Shown here in pieces: positions 38,246 to 51,345 of a DNA stretch of 64,000 nucleotides. The stretch spans positions 40,462,243-40,526,242 of the forward strand of contig OX419761.1 in NCBI GenBank assembly GCA_948567375.1, given 5' to 3'. The notes beneath the pieces were generated by a model. That model made no database searches. It had not been told where the DNA came from and saw nothing but the letters and a program-made list of their open reading frames with translations. A program made the translations under genes and the position numbers. Each line of letters starts with the position of its first letter. Positions within the stretch are counted from its first letter, which is position 1. The DNA comes from Lunularia cruciata (lineage: Eukaryota; Streptophyta; Marchantiopsida; Lunulariales; Lunulariaceae).

Positions 38246-39606
38246 ATCTCTTTTACAAGTACCCGGACTTTGACAGATTCTCGCACAGAACGCATCAATT
38301 TTGCATTTGAAACACTCGTGAATTTTGCGTTTTAAGTACCCTATTATGTCCTTGGTTCTTGGTTTGTGAAACTGGCTTTCATTAGGCCCCGTGCTCATTT
38401 CTGTACCGCCTTCACATAAGCCGAGTTCTAAGAATAGAGTAGAAAATACAGGTATGCGACACAAATTGGGCGGTACGGTATCTCCATGACACCCGTCTCG
38501 AGTCACAAATGTATGCAGAATACACCAGGAATAGGTGAGTTACCTGCCTCTAAGAGGACAACTTAATTCTCATGATTTCCAGTGCGCTAGGTCGTCTTCG
38601 GCATCGAGCTAGTCAAATAATTCCAGCTTGAGACAGTCGAGACTAAGATGCAGTGTGGTATTGGAAACCCTTTTCTTGCTACCCAAACAAAGACGTTGCC
38701 ATCCGCTCTATCGCATGAGTAGGTCGCAGTTCCCATTTACTTCACGAGAGGAACAACCTTTTCTTGCTGCTATTGAACTAACTGGGAATACACCATCCAC
38801 CTTTGAAGCAATATATACAGATCCTATTCTTCCGTCTACGTACATACCGGAAAGCTCACTTTCTTTTTGAGCTTCGAGCCAATCTGCTAAGCAGAAGACC
38901 CAACGGCTGTAGAAGTCGTACGTTACAATGGATACCAGGGAAATACTTCTTTCTATAGAACAACAGAATAAGCTAAGAGTAATCCTACTACCAGGCCACC
39001 TGATGCAGAAAATTGTCCATTGTTGACGTCAAGACGTCGCCCGGAGGCACGACTATGCTATACTCATTTCAGTTAGTAGATATGTTGAAAAAGCAGTATA
39101 CTTATGTCGCCGCTACTACCCTCGTTAGCTAGAGTCTCTACCTCTCAATGGACTTGCAAGGCTATTAAGTGGTAGAAAATTTGCAACCATGAACATATCA
39201 GCAAAACCTAGCTTATGAGCCTATTGAATATTAGAATACAGATAGGCGGTAAAACCTTCCCTACCTATGATGGCCTCAATTCTGGCTAACTCTTTTGTGA
39301 CGAACACCAGCAATTGCCTTGACAACTGAAGTAAAACCTTAGTCTTCGCTTCTTCCAACTCGGCAACGATCTCAAGCTATAAATAGCCAAAAGTCCATTC
39401 TTTATGGACGTCTCAACCTTCAATTGGCCTGAGCTCTATACGCAGGGCAGATTTAAAAGCTGTCCTGGAAAAAAAGATGCTTCAATCTCCTAGTTCGGCC
39501 GTGCAGGGTCCCTTTAATCCCCAGCTTGAAAATGTTTGAACAATACGCACCTTCGATCAGCACCGTGTACGCACCAGCAACAGTATTCTCAGCCTAATTC
39601 TTCGCT
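38246..39606. other. unassigned stretch, 3' flank of the SLH gene
   Basis: Must include the 3' UTR of the SLH gene at its right end. On the minus strand 39245-39375 gives a helix-rich piece (LEIVAELEEAKTKVLLQL) that I cannot assign. No complete gene is seen. Confidence 0.35.
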
Positions 39607-42600
39607 TCAACTTTTGAATTTTTGGGCTAATTTTTGAGCTTCCCCCCGGCATCCATCTGCAATCCTTTTTGTGTTTTCTGAGATAGCCGTCGACAAACCA
39701 CCTACTGTGGACTTCGTGGCTTCTTGCATACCTTGTGCAGATTTTGAAACAGCGGCAAAAGCATCTTGCTGTACAGTCTGCACTTTCGCGCCAACACTCT
39801 GGAATGACTCTGCGGTTTTGTGCTGCACACTGGAAAAGGCCCTTCCAGCCGCCTCTAGCAACTGAAAAAATCTCTCGACAACCCTAGACTTCAACTCACC
39901 AGCCTTTGCCAAGATATCTTGCACTGGTGTTCGCTCCATGAATTTGTTGACTGATGTTTTGGGACCACTGTACTGCCAAGGTAATTCGGGTATATTCTCC
40001 TCATCAAGCTCCTTATCAACATGTACCTGAATACCTTGACCTTCCCAACGCTTTCTTGCCTCCTCTAGTACTTTGGCATGTGCTCTCGCCTTCTTTGCTT
40101 CTTCTTCTGCCCAAACTCTGTCATTAAGTTACAACGGTGTTACTGCAATTCAGGAATCTCAAAACAGTGAACATCTAAGCCTAGGAAGGACGGACATTCT
40201 TACAGAGAGAAGCAAACTTTACAAATTCAAAATGAGGCGTTTTAACAGATAGTTCTCACTGCTGTTGTTAACAATTAATTTGGTGAATCTGTCAGTCAAT
40301 TGTTTGCATCACTGTACTAGTCACCTTCCATGCACTCTGATGTCCACTTCCAGCTGAAGAAGTGTGATTTTTGCTCCTAAGTTTGACCTACAGAAAGTTT
40401 AGTACAAACCTGGCTAACGACAGTGCTCTCTTCTCCACCTCAAATTCTGTCTTCACTTCATTAAGTGCTTTTTTCTCTTCTTCTGCTTCTCTTCGGAGAA
40501 CTTCAAGCCTATCCTTCTCGATTCCAACTTCCACTCTGTAAGCAGTTAACATCTGGAGTTGTTGATCCGCTTCTTCCCTGAACTTCATAAGCAAATCTTT
40601 TTCAGCTTCCATTGCAGCTTCCATTTTCTCATGTGAACTTTTTTCTTCGTTTCTTTCTTGTATAATTTTCTCGAGTTCCTCCCTCACCTCCTCCAACTGT
40701 CTTACAGCTGAAAGCCTCAATTCCTTTTCCAACTTCAACTCAGTGTTGAAATATTCATCCACCTGCTTCTGCGCACGAGCTTCTAGAGCAAACTCTGCAA
40801 CTACTGCTGCATCTGCCATCTGCTCTGCTTCTAACCTTGTAATTTCCTCTGCCACAGCATCTGCTGCTTCCCCAGTTATAAGGGCAATAGCAGCCTGACC
40901 CCTCGTAACAGGCTTGTCCGGTTGGAATCTTCGTGTGAAACCTGCCAGCCATGAGTACCAGAACACAATCAAAGTAGGACTAGATGAACTACGTTAAGTA
41001 AAGCCCACGGCAAGGGGCATCAGTATGACGAGCGATACTAGAAACAGGATAGCAGTGGAGCTCTTCCATACCAAATGCGGTGGCAACAATGCTCCGTTCT
41101 CCAGCTGCCAAATCTGCTGCAAGGAAAGGCAGCGCATCTTCACTGATTCGATCGATGTCAATAAAACCTGATTGCCTCTTGAGTACCTGGATTCACCAAA
41201 GAGCAGAATTCAGGTCTCATAAATCTTATTGTGCAGAGTCGATATCAAAAACGTCCCGACCACTTCCCTGGTACGAAGCAACACGACGACCTTAACTATC
41301 AAAGAAAGCATCACGATGCGTTCAATTGAACTGCAATCCCTTCATAATACCTCCTTGTCAATGGTGCCAAGAGTCTGTTTCTCCAAAGCTAACTTCCAGC
41401 TCACCAAATCTTGCCGGGAAACTGGGCTGCAATCAAGAGAAAAGATAGTCAACATGTGCTATTCACTTTCAATTCACTCTGATCTCGGATATTGATCTCA
41501 AGCTTTTGGCAGCAATGAAAAGACGAACCTGTCAGCCAAGAAGATGGCACCATCTGTGGAACGGGAGTCTACGTTGGCATCATTCCGAGATAGATTGCTG
41601 GATATAAGTCCGGCCTCAGCTAGACCTAAACCCATGGTCGAAAGTCAGTAACACAAAGAAATCTGCCAATTATTTCTAGCTTAAGGTTCTGAATTTCATC
41701 AAGGTAAACTTGCAGTAAGACATAACCAAGGAGAAAAGAGAAGTAGAGAGAACAACACCGTAAATAGATGCAAAGTGATGGTGAATACTGGCTATCAGCA
41801 TGCAAGAAGAAACCGAGACATCGATGCACAATTTGATACGTATAGAAACGTACCCTGTATATAGGGATAATCAGGATCTTCTGGTGCTACATCATTGAAA
41901 GCCAGCTCCGATGAGTTTTCGATATACATGGCTGGGAAAACTCTGTGTGCCGGACTCCTGCCATATCCAGATCAAACAAAGTTTCATACCATCAAGCAGA
42001 AAAAGTTGATTGTCTTACTGGCATATGCTTCAGGCTCGCAAGAGCAATCAACCGTAAGTCGACCAGTACAGTCACAGCCGGTCCCCAGGAAGCACATTCA
42101 GTTATAAGTCAGGCAAAAGAGATTCGTACAGAAAAATAAACAAACCATAAAACACACGGTAGGTTTGGGGAGGGAAAGACCTTGCTAGGGTACTCGTGCT
42201 CGCCATCAGCCATCGGGCATACTCCCTTCTAGTACACAAACCCCCGGCCTCAACCCCTGGTTCTATAACCTGCAGTAAGACCGTATAAATAGAGCATACA
42301 ACTTTTAAGGTTCTTGATCTCAGTATCTACTTCTCCGGCATGATTAAATCTGGACTTATTGCAGTTGAATAAGATCAGCAAAAGTTTCTGCCAAGAGAGA
42401 ACGACTAATAGATAGTCTCAGTCCAAAAAGTATAGGGACTGTGTTCTTGCGTGGCATACACTTGACAGATAAGCTGCAAATGAAACACAGACCTTGAGAG
42501 CTTGAAGAGCTGCTAGAGCTTGCTCTTGCTCATGGTCGACAGGTGCTGCCACCAGTATGCTCCCTGGAGTCGCTTGGGCAGCTGCAGATGGATTCGATGG

Positions 42601-44509
42601 AGCAGGTATGCCAACAGATTGCGAGTGCCAATATTCAGAGGCCAGTGATGGCGAAAGGGGTTCAATTACAGATGGGCTTCTATTCACATGACCAGGCTCT
42701 GATGAAGTCAAGCCCAACTCATCCTCATTGGGTGACCTGTCTAATCCCAGAAATTCAAGCACATCGTCTGTAGCTTCCTTGGGAACGACCAAGGAAGCAG
42801 AGATAGTAAGCATTGTCTTTTCATTAGAGTCTGCAAAGGGTTCCTCTTCTTCTTTAGACTCCCCTAAACCTTCAAGTTTAGAATCGATAGCAGAGTCAGA
42901 CTTTTCTGGCTCTTTCAGAAGCTCATTCATCTCATGACTTTCTTTGAAAGGGTCGCCGGAGTGTTCCTTTACATTGTCAAGCATATTGTTTCTTGAACGG
43001 GTTTCACTTGGAGACTCATGGACATCATTTACGTCAGAAGATGGCCCAACAGGTTCCGAAGCTGGCTTGAAGATGGAGGACTCATGAACATCAGTTACAT
43101 CAGGAGATGATACAGCCGACTCCGCGGCTAGATCAGGAACAGCGCTGGGGATATCACTAGAAGAATCATTTTCTAAATCATCACTTTCTTTGACATCAGA
43201 AGCAGCTTTCTGACCATCATCAACCGGTTGCATGTCGTCCACGACAGATGATGTGGCTTTTCTATCCTCTTCTGCATCAAGGAATTTATCAGACTCTAGG
43301 TCTGAAACAGGAATAGGTCTGGTAGACAAAACATCCTCCTCATCATTCAATTGTGTTCCCTCGTCACTGGGAAAAGAATCCTGACCTGGAGAAGTCTTCT
43401 TCTGGTGCAGGTTAGACTCACTGTCTACGACAGGTTGTGGATTTTCTCCCTGGACTTCCTGCTTGCTTTCATCTGACGAAGGTGTATTAGAGGAGTCAGA
43501 ATCCGAGGCTTTGTGAAGATCCTCTGAGTCATCTTTACTGGTTGTTGAGGGCAGTTGTATCTGTTGCTCCTGGTGAGTACTCACAGAATAGACGACAGCG
43601 TGCTTACTTCCTGTAATGATCACAATCAAAATCAGTAATCTTACAACTATTACATAAGTTAGCTGCGGAACAGATTTCCACCGATTTCAGCTCCGAATAT
43701 AACTGCTCCGGCACGAGAAGGCTATAGTACCGTCAGGGCCCTACAAATCGCTGCTTCTTGCACTAACCTTTCCTCGCGTAGGCCATGTATGTCACCACAG
43801 CAAATCCCACGGCCAGTAACAAGCTTGCACCAACTTTGACAAGTCCTGCAACACATTTTCGGTCGAAGTGAGACAAGATCAGTATTTAGCTATTTCTTAT
43901 TAATAAGGAACCGTGATAAATAAGGAACACGTTGTAAACACAACCCAGTTCCAAACCCACGTCGGACTATGACGTTTGTGATGCATAGGTATCTGCAGTA
44001 CAGAGTGAGTGCATGGTGACCGATCGATGATGAATACACCAACATGTGTGACAGGATAAGAATTTGCATGTTTTCCACGAACAGAATCCCGCGGAAGTAA
44101 GTCTTGAAACTATCTAACAACTACAGGCACCCTGCGAGAGACCATCAGATGAGCGGGGTAAAGTGATACACTCGGAGCTTAAATGCTGGAGCAGATCGCA
44201 GAGCAAAGGGATCTAACCTGCTAGTGTGCTGTTTCCAGGCTCCTCTTCGATGGGAGTCCATCCAGCATAAGCATCCACATTCGGGACTTCCACTTTATTC
44301 ACAAGAGGAGTTGGTTTCGGAATGGCGCTCTTCTCCCCGCCTTGGTCCGAACTTTCACCAGCAGCATCCCCTGCACTGCAGCGAACACCGCGGGTAGCTG
44401 TGCATCGCAAATTAGCGAGGCGAGTACACCGAGGAAAGACCACTCCCTCACCAAGCGGATACCGATGCGATGCTGCTAGAGGTACAGAAATCCGCAGCGC
44501 CAACGCCAT
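39607..44509 (-). CDS. chloroplast SLH-domain / coiled-coil membrane protein (At5g23890-like)
   Basis: Ten exons on the minus strand: 44509-44218, 43845-43768, 43610-42493, 42269-42181, 41957-41854, 41625-41529, 41426-41351, 41186-41072, 40941-40410, 40117-39607. All junctions are GT-AG and in phase, giving 1003 residues. Parts in order: a Ser/Arg-rich presumed chloroplast transit peptide, one membrane helix about 98-124 (VKVGASLLLAVGFAVVTYMA), a long acidic low-complexity region about 125-495, S-layer-homology segments about 497-685 (GGLCTRREYARWL, FNDVAPEDPDYPYIQGL, FQPDKPVTRGQAA), a Glu/Lys coiled coil about 690-870, and an amphipathic Ala-rich C-terminus. The closest remembered relatives are the plant SLH proteins such as At5g23890, of similar length. 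Biochemical role is not established; anchorage of the organelle membrane or surface is inference. Confidence 0.9.
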
Positions 44510-45560
44510 TTCGGCACTCTCAGCTCATACACTGCCTCCTTCACCCTAGCGAAGATGCTTCTCTCTCCACCCCTACAGAAGATCAAGAACTCATGCAGCG
44601 GGTTATCATATTCCGCGTTCCACAATTATCTATGTTTAATTTCCGCAGGCCCTCTCTCCAAAGCTTATACACGCAATTCAAATGTCCACACGCATGTGTA
44701 TTTCCAGCGCTACGTATTCTTTACTTTCCTCTCCTCGTCCTTCCACACGACCATGACGCCGCGAACTGATCAGACGCTCATTGTCGAAGATGATCACGTG
44801 GCGTGAGTGATAGATATGGAAAGCTCCGTCCCAAGCTGACTAGAAAGATCGAGCTACAAGACAGGTTGTACTGTCATAACATTGGCTCTTGCTTCAGACA
44901 AAACTCCCTGCTGCTAACAGGTGTTCAGTCTCGCTAGTCTTTGGGCAACGACACTTCTTACCCAAAGGCGCGGCTACAACCACAACAACAGCATTGCAGG
45001 GGCAACCCTCACAAAACCGTATGGAGAGCGATTTAATTACACTAAATCCTTTCTTTCTTCTCGCTAATTTCCTCGCGTATGTCGTTGAACTGCACAAGGA
45101 AGAAACGACTTGATTGTGATTTCAGCAGGGGGCCTTCATCCTATGCAATCGGGAAACTCAAGAGGACGTCCGTGTGCGAGGGGACGCCGAAACGTACTCA
45201 CGAGGAGGAAAATCCTCTGAACGAGAACGATGGGCAACGTTATTGAGGAGGGAGGGAGGCCGGAGAACGGACAAAGGACGGGAATGGCAAAGCCCTAGAT
45301 GACAAAGACAACGGAGGAGGGAAAGAGAGAGCCCCAGATGGCATGCTCCGCCTCTGCACACGTAGGCGACTTAGTCCTCATTTCTGTCCACGTGTCGCTG
45401 GTGTTTTGGCATTCTCACCTGCAATCCATTCCCATTCCCCGTCATCACTGTCGGGTCGTCGCGTCAACTAACACTGGGACTCTTTGTCCGCAAGGCGCTT
45501 GGGGATCTCCACATCCTTTCTTGGTAAAACTTACGCAGTTAACCAGCAGGTAAACTCGGA
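44510..45560. other. upstream region of the SLH gene
   Basis: GC-richer unique sequence upstream of the SLH start. A GATCACGTGG G-box lies at 44791-44800, a motif common in light-responsive plant promoters, which would suit a chloroplast protein. No second gene is recognised on the other side. Confidence 0.4.
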
Positions 45561-46440
45561 TCCATAGTGGTGGTGCTTTAACTATAGTTGTGAGTCAACA
45601 TACCCGTTAACGTCCGTTATGATACTTGAAATGTGCTACAGTATCCACTCTGCATTTGCTGAATAGAAAATATTTTTTGTTGGCATCTTGGAGTGAATCG
45701 AGCAACAAATGTGGTCATGACGTTACTTCCTATCACTGCAGCTCCTTCATAGAAAATTAAATATTCTCTGGATTCGGTCAGTGAAATCGGGATTGAAAAA
45801 TTGAGGAAATTTGTAGATATTTGAGAAAGGGGTGTTTAATTTCTGGAATCGCGATGACAGAAACAAGACTTATTTCCCTCTCTGGTTTATCGCTTCGCAT
45901 TGCTTTGGAATGATTATTTATTTGGTTGAACTCTTTAAATTGGTACTGCTATGGACAGTTTTCTTATCTGGGTTAAATTTATCATGGATTGTGCGATATC
46001 AAAGCCTTTGATGCTTTTTCCTCTTCTCCCAGGCACGCATGCGTCGGGTCTGTCCAGATCCTCAGTGGGTTCTCTACGAACAGTTTCTGCATCATTTCAC
46101 ACATGTATTGTTAATTATTAACTATTTGAGAATATCCCATTCACAGACTTTTCATTTTTCCCATAGGAGAAACCATTGATAGCAGATACGGTCTAGTAAT
46201 CCCCAGTTGCGAACCTGAATAAACTGAACTTGAATCAACTTAGACTTGTGCCATTGCTTTTTGACTCTAAAACGGGTATGTGCAGGTTTCTGAATCTTTC
46301 ATCCAGGCTCATGTCCTCTGTTATTTTTATTGAGTTGAAAATCAAAATCATGTATACTTTCCCAACGTGTTAAATGCGAACTCAAGAGATATGACCACTT
46401 ACTTCCGCTAAGTGGAATTATATTACGCACTCGCGACGAG
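45561..46440. other. unassigned stretch
   Basis: No gene or strong repeat recognised. Confidence 0.35.
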
Positions 46441-48430
46441 ATAAAGCTAGTCCAGTGTTTTTTTCTTCGAAGAGGGAGCTCGAGCTCCTGAGTTTATCGG
46501 AGTAACATTATCTCCAACCTTCGAATGTCCGTCCAGCTTTCGAAGAGTTTTCGAATGTTGTGTTTCTTTCCATTGGCTTTGTCAGCGTATAGTGTTTCTT
46601 TCCTCAGAGCTCTCTATCATCAGCATTTTAAAGCCTTCCATGACCTTCTTAGTGTCGTGTTTTCTTCCAAGAGCTCCCTATGTCAAGTGTTTGTTTCCTC
46701 AGAGAAATCTACAAGATTCTCAGAGTAGCTTTTGAGTGTTCAATTTCAAAAGACGAAATTTCTATGTCTCTTGTTTCTTCCTCAGCTCTAGATCTACCAT
46801 GACGCTATTCATTACCTTTGGAAGACATTATCAACTGGTTTTGGACGAGCTTTTGAGTGTTAGAGTATTTCTTGTCGAGATCTAGAGCGACGTCCGGCAG
46901 GAGTTGATCAGAGCATTGTCTACAAGCTTAAGTGTTTGAGTGTCCAGTGTTTCTTTCCTCGGACCCCTAGCAGACAAACATCTCCACCGCCAGCCTTCTG
47001 CATGTGCAGTGTCTTTCTTCAGATCTCTAGCACACAAACATCTCTACCACAAGCATTCTGAGTATTAAGTTATTTTGTCCTCCCGATAGAGAGGTCTGGA
47101 CTTTACCAAGCACTATGGACGAGCTCGAGCTTTTGACAATGAAGTGCTTCGTTTTCCTGAGGAAGAGGTCCGGATTTGATTAGAGCATTATCGACGAACT
47201 TCTGAGTGTCCGTGTTTCTTTCCTGATGATCAGAGCTCAAGAATCGAACAGCTCTATAGATCTACTGCGAGTGTCCATAACGAAGCTTTCAAGGACATTT
47301 TGAGTGCCCCTTGTTTCTTTACTGCGAGTTTATCACCTGCATTAAAGACGAGCACTTAAATTCGTATTGAGCATTGTCAAAACAGGACACACTTTTCTTG
47401 CATAAGGTAATTGATTCCCATCCAACCATATCTATCCACATTTCTTACCGTCGTGTAAAACTATATTTCGATATAACCATCTCAATCGATCTCAGGCTGG
47501 TTCCCATGGATTCAGGTAACCTCTTCTTATTTTCTCCGGCTCTGATCACATCTTCTTCTCTCTTACAGTGTGCTTTGCAGTCTATGAAATATCCCATTTT
47601 ACTTGTACCTGTCTACCAAGCTTGTCACAAGTTCCCGATATAGTCTTCTTGTCTTCTATTCTCCAGCTCTTATTCCAGTCCAGTAGTACTGACAATGATG
47701 AGAGCATGTATAGAATGAACTTGTCTTATTGTCTGCTAGATGTGGAGCACTTGTTCCACTAATCTTGTTTTGGCTCTTATATAGAGCTCAATATCCAATC
47801 TTCCTAAAACTGATGAGGGCTGATGAGAGAGTTTTCTCTCCTAATGTTCCTAGGCACTCTGAACCCCAACTTACTCTTACTGTCTGCTGTACTAGGTAAG
47901 CTCTCTGTCCAGTGCAGTCTTAAACTGCTGATAGCGGTCTTTATTTCTCTTTAGGGCTCACATTCCAGGAAGAATTCCAACCTTACTGAAGCTGATAAGG
48001 GCTGTTGAGAGAGTTTTCGGTCTTACCGTCTACTAATATGAACTCTGAATCCCGTCTAACTCTTAGTGTCCGCTACGCTTGAGCTCTCGATCCCGTTTAT
48101 CTAGACTCCAGCTTTCTGCCAATCCAGTCTTACCGAAGCTGATCGGAGCTCCGTCTGATTGCCTGCTACCGTAAATTTCTTGTCTCATCACGGTTGAAGA
48201 GTTTAAAGAAGCTTTATCCAATCTCAAACTTTGATAAGTCATTCTGTCTGCCATGATCAAGCTCTCCAAGTCATAACTTATTAGTAAGATCAGATGTGAA
48301 CTCCTTGGCCATGGTGTTGTGTGCTACGCAATCAGCGTGCAATCTCGTCCTGTCTTACTGTCTACTCGAGCTCTCGTTCCAGCATTTTCCATTAAACTGT
48401 CAGTGAGTATTATCCTCGAGCTAGCTAGCT
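46441..48430. repeat. long tract of degenerate interspersed repeats, two types
   Basis: The first part (46.44-47.35 kb) repeats a loose consensus around GACGAGCTTTTGAGTGTCC, GTGTTTCTTTCCTCAGAGCTC and AGAGCATTATC at uneven spacing of about 60-150 bp. The second part (47.6-48.43 kb) repeats TTACTGAAGCTGATAAGGGC, TGAGAGAGTTTTC and CTTACTGTCTGCT with GAGCTC blocks. No long frame survives. It resembles an old satellite or repeated noncoding transcript template. Confidence 0.6.
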
Positions 48431-48956
48431 CCTCTCGTTGCAGTTGGTAAGTTGACGAGGATTTCGTCAAGATATTAAGAATGGCTAATCTTTAGCTCTG
48501 GAGATCGATTGTACCTTCCATAATGCTGGAGTTGTCCATTTAGTCGTAAGCTTAAGGTCAGGAAGTCGAAATGTCTCTTCTTCCGATATGCTTTCATGAT
48601 TTCATTTTGTCAACTATCATTCCGTACCTCGTTTCATAGGTCACAGGTCAACAAATTTTTTCTCATTGTATCACTTATAAATGAAGTGTATTATATTTTG
48701 GAGGATTTCAAATTAAGAGGAAGTTGGTCAAGCACTAGCAATAGCACTTGCGGAAAATGACACCTTGGTCTTTCTGGATGCTTACTATCCTCTTTTCTTG
48801 TGCAGGTAAGACGAGGAAAATTGAGGTCAAGATATAGCTACTATATAAACATTTGGTCATGGAAACTCCAACGGAATGACTCCGATTTACCGGAGATTAC
48901 AATGAGGATATTATGCATCCGGCTATATTCCAGACCTAGTAAGATGGTCTCTATGA

Positions 48957-49280
48957 CGATCGCATGGATACGAATCCTTCCACATGAGATGCTGCAGAGA
49001 GCTGGCCCACTTTGAGGAGAAGACGCTAAAAGAAATGCAAGTGATCAAGAAGGCAAAGTCAAACAATGAAACGTATTGCCATGAAGATGAGGGACGTTTG
49101 GTTATTGAGACATGCAATCTTGTTTCAAGAGACACTCTAGAGGCACAGTCAAACAATGAAACGTATTGCCATGAGGATGAGGGACGTTCAATTATTGAGA
49201 CATACAATCTCGTTGAAACAATCCTAGAGAGTACTCTCGGTCCCTCGGTTATCTCAAGAGAGCCCTTTCACCCCATGTGA
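48957..49280 (+). CDS. orphan ORF with in-frame 30-residue duplication
   Basis: An open frame of about 107 codons; the first ATG is at 48984 and gives 98 residues. Residues of SNNETYCHEDEGR followed by an IIET.NLV segment occur twice, the DNA copies being offset by exactly 90 bp (49057 and 49147), so the duplication keeps the frame. The protein is acidic and hydrophilic. No family is recognised and no clear promoter or partner exon is seen, although CTTGTGCAG at 48798-48806 could be a splice acceptor for an upstream exon in another frame. Gene status is doubtful. Confidence 0.3.
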   Translation, partial: RSHGYESFHMRCCRELAHFEEKTLKEMQVIKKAKSNNETYCHEDEGRLVIETCNLVSRDTLEAQSNNETYCHEDEGRSIIETYNLVETILESTLGPSVISREPFHPM

Positions 49281-49436
49281 TCATCGTGTTTATAATGGAT
49301 CAAGTCATTGGAGCTCTTGAGTGCACGCTAAACAACTTTTTCACTAACAGTTAAATGTGTAGAGAAGGATCTATGAACTACATTACACAGTAAGTACTTC
49401 AAATTTTTCTGAGCTTTCTCCTAGTATTATTTTGTT

Positions 49437-51335
49437 AGAGAGAAAAATGCAACCTCATAGAACACACAAAGGATGGGAAGACCCCATAAAGCCAAACAAG
49501 GGAGAGACAAAAAAGGTAAAATGGGGCTAAGCCCCCCTTTAGTCTATATGAGAAATCTGCCCTACTGCAATTAATATATCCGACGGTAGTACGGTCTACA
49601 AACAATTGGAGCATCCAAAGAAGCATCACCTAGTCTGATTGCTCTCTTATGGATTGCGCTAGCCATTGCCCTCTGTAGAGCAATGGACACACACTATCTG
49701 AAATATGCTACAAATTATGAGTGAGAGTGGTTCCCCTAGATCCTAACATGATAAGCTCTCGTGCACTCCTTGACAAATGTGTCGAATGCCACATCCCCGC
49801 TCCATATAACTCCAAGGCTAGAGGAACAAAGAGGTGACCTCGCTGCATGCCCCTATACTTGGAGACCTTGCGACCTATTGCTGCACTTGTTGCCCATCTA
49901 GGGGGATGGGTAATCACACCTTCTAAAAGTGTATCATGCATAGGGTACGTAACCACGACATCCGCTACTATCACCTCATCATCTTGGACCAAGTATAAGT
50001 CTTCCCTAGCATGTGTCATCTACAAAGCATACCAACGCTCCCTCCAAGCCAAGTATCCAGTCTCTTGTGTCATAGCAAACAATATGTCCCTAATAGCATC
50101 ATGGGTAGCTATCCTCTATCCTCAAAAAGGACATCGTGTCATATGGACCGATGCTGCATCTAGTGTAGAACTCACAAGTGAGTAAGATGAAGATGCAGAT
50201 GGGTGGACCAAACCTAGGCAAAACCTCATTGCAGTAGAGAAAGTAACTGGTGCAAGTCAAAATGCCCTAATGCACGATTGAGCTAGGATCCAAGAGCCTA
50301 CATCCTTGCGGGAGCAAAAGCAAAGACATGCTCTAGTAGCTTGAGGAATGGATGAGTCAACTAAGGGAGAATGTAGAGTATGCTCACATTTTTGCTCCAT
50401 CAAGGAAGATTGTAAACCTCTAGTCCAATTTGATGATAGTGAAGCAAAAGATGGGAAGTCCTTGCATGCTTGTGGGGATACACTATCTCTCATCTGCCGT
50501 AATAACATCTAGAGATAAAAGGATCCCTCTTCCAACTATGTGAAAAAGTCTCCAAATCTAGCCTATCAACAACCACAAAATAGAAAAGAGGAAAGTAGGG
50601 GTGACGAGAAAGCTCAACTACACAAAAATGCTATAGGTGTCATCTCCTCCATAGATAGCAAGCCAACCCTCCATATGAGATTGGTAGAGCCATCTATCTA
50701 TGTGCCAAATCTCTTGTCACACACTCAAATGGCCCTGGTACACAAAAGAGGAAAGTAGAGGTGACAAGAGAGACCAACTACCCAAAAATGCTATAGGTGT
50801 CATCTCCTCCATAGATAGCAAGCCAACCCCTCCATATGAGATAGGCAAAGCCTTCTGTCTATGTGCCAAATCTCTTCTTGCACACTCAAATAGCCCTGGT
50901 CCAATAATATCACCAAAGACTCCCATAACCCTCTTATCAAAGGCTCTCAAACATGATAGGAAGGACAAAGAGGGAGGAATTATACGGTTGAGGTTAGAGG
51001 AGGAGAGTATACCAAATGCCACCTATGGATCTCCTAGTAATAGAAGGTCATCCACATATAGAACATTCTTTGCAAGGGTAGCGTCTAAGAAGAGTGTGAC
51101 AAAATCCTCGGATCCTACTGGCACTTCAAGAACACGGAGTCCATTTGTAGACATGATATACCTCTTTGGAAGCTCAAGGTGGGGAGGAATACCTAAAGGG
51201 GACAATGCCTTGCAGTTTGACACCTTGACTCTCAAGCTTATCAGATGTAACTTGGTAGTCAAGTGGTCAAAGGTCTGCCTAATCTGATCTACAGGCCCAC
51301 GATGTATGTATCATCTGCCAAGGAGGGAAATACAT
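49437..51335 (-). mobile_element. REL-type LINE copy 2, 5'-truncated, with target duplication
   Basis: A minus-strand copy running from the 3' end (CCATCCTTTGTGTG on the minus strand) through endonuclease (DLYLVQDDEVIVADVVV), post-RT and late RT segments, stopping in the catalytic ADD region. TTATTTTGTT lies at both edges (49427-49436 and 51336-51345), a clean 10-bp target-site duplication, so this is a classic 5'-truncated insertion. It holds an internal 160-bp tandem duplication (AAAAGAGGAAAGTAG at about 50584 and 50744) and multiple stops. At the site of the copy-1 TGA it reads PQATRACL, giving the ancestral arginine. Confidence 0.88.
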
Positions 51336-51345
51336 TTATTTTGTT

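Noticed and set aside
39245-39375. Helix-rich minus-strand piece LEIVAELEEAKTKVLLQL as a further SLH-gene exon
   Set aside because: Exon 10 already ends in a stop with the expected C-terminus, and no splice donor before that stop would reach this piece in phase.
40755-40952. Cys/Gly-rich 65-codon minus-strand frame
   Set aside because: It is a shifted-frame shadow of exon 9 of the SLH gene.
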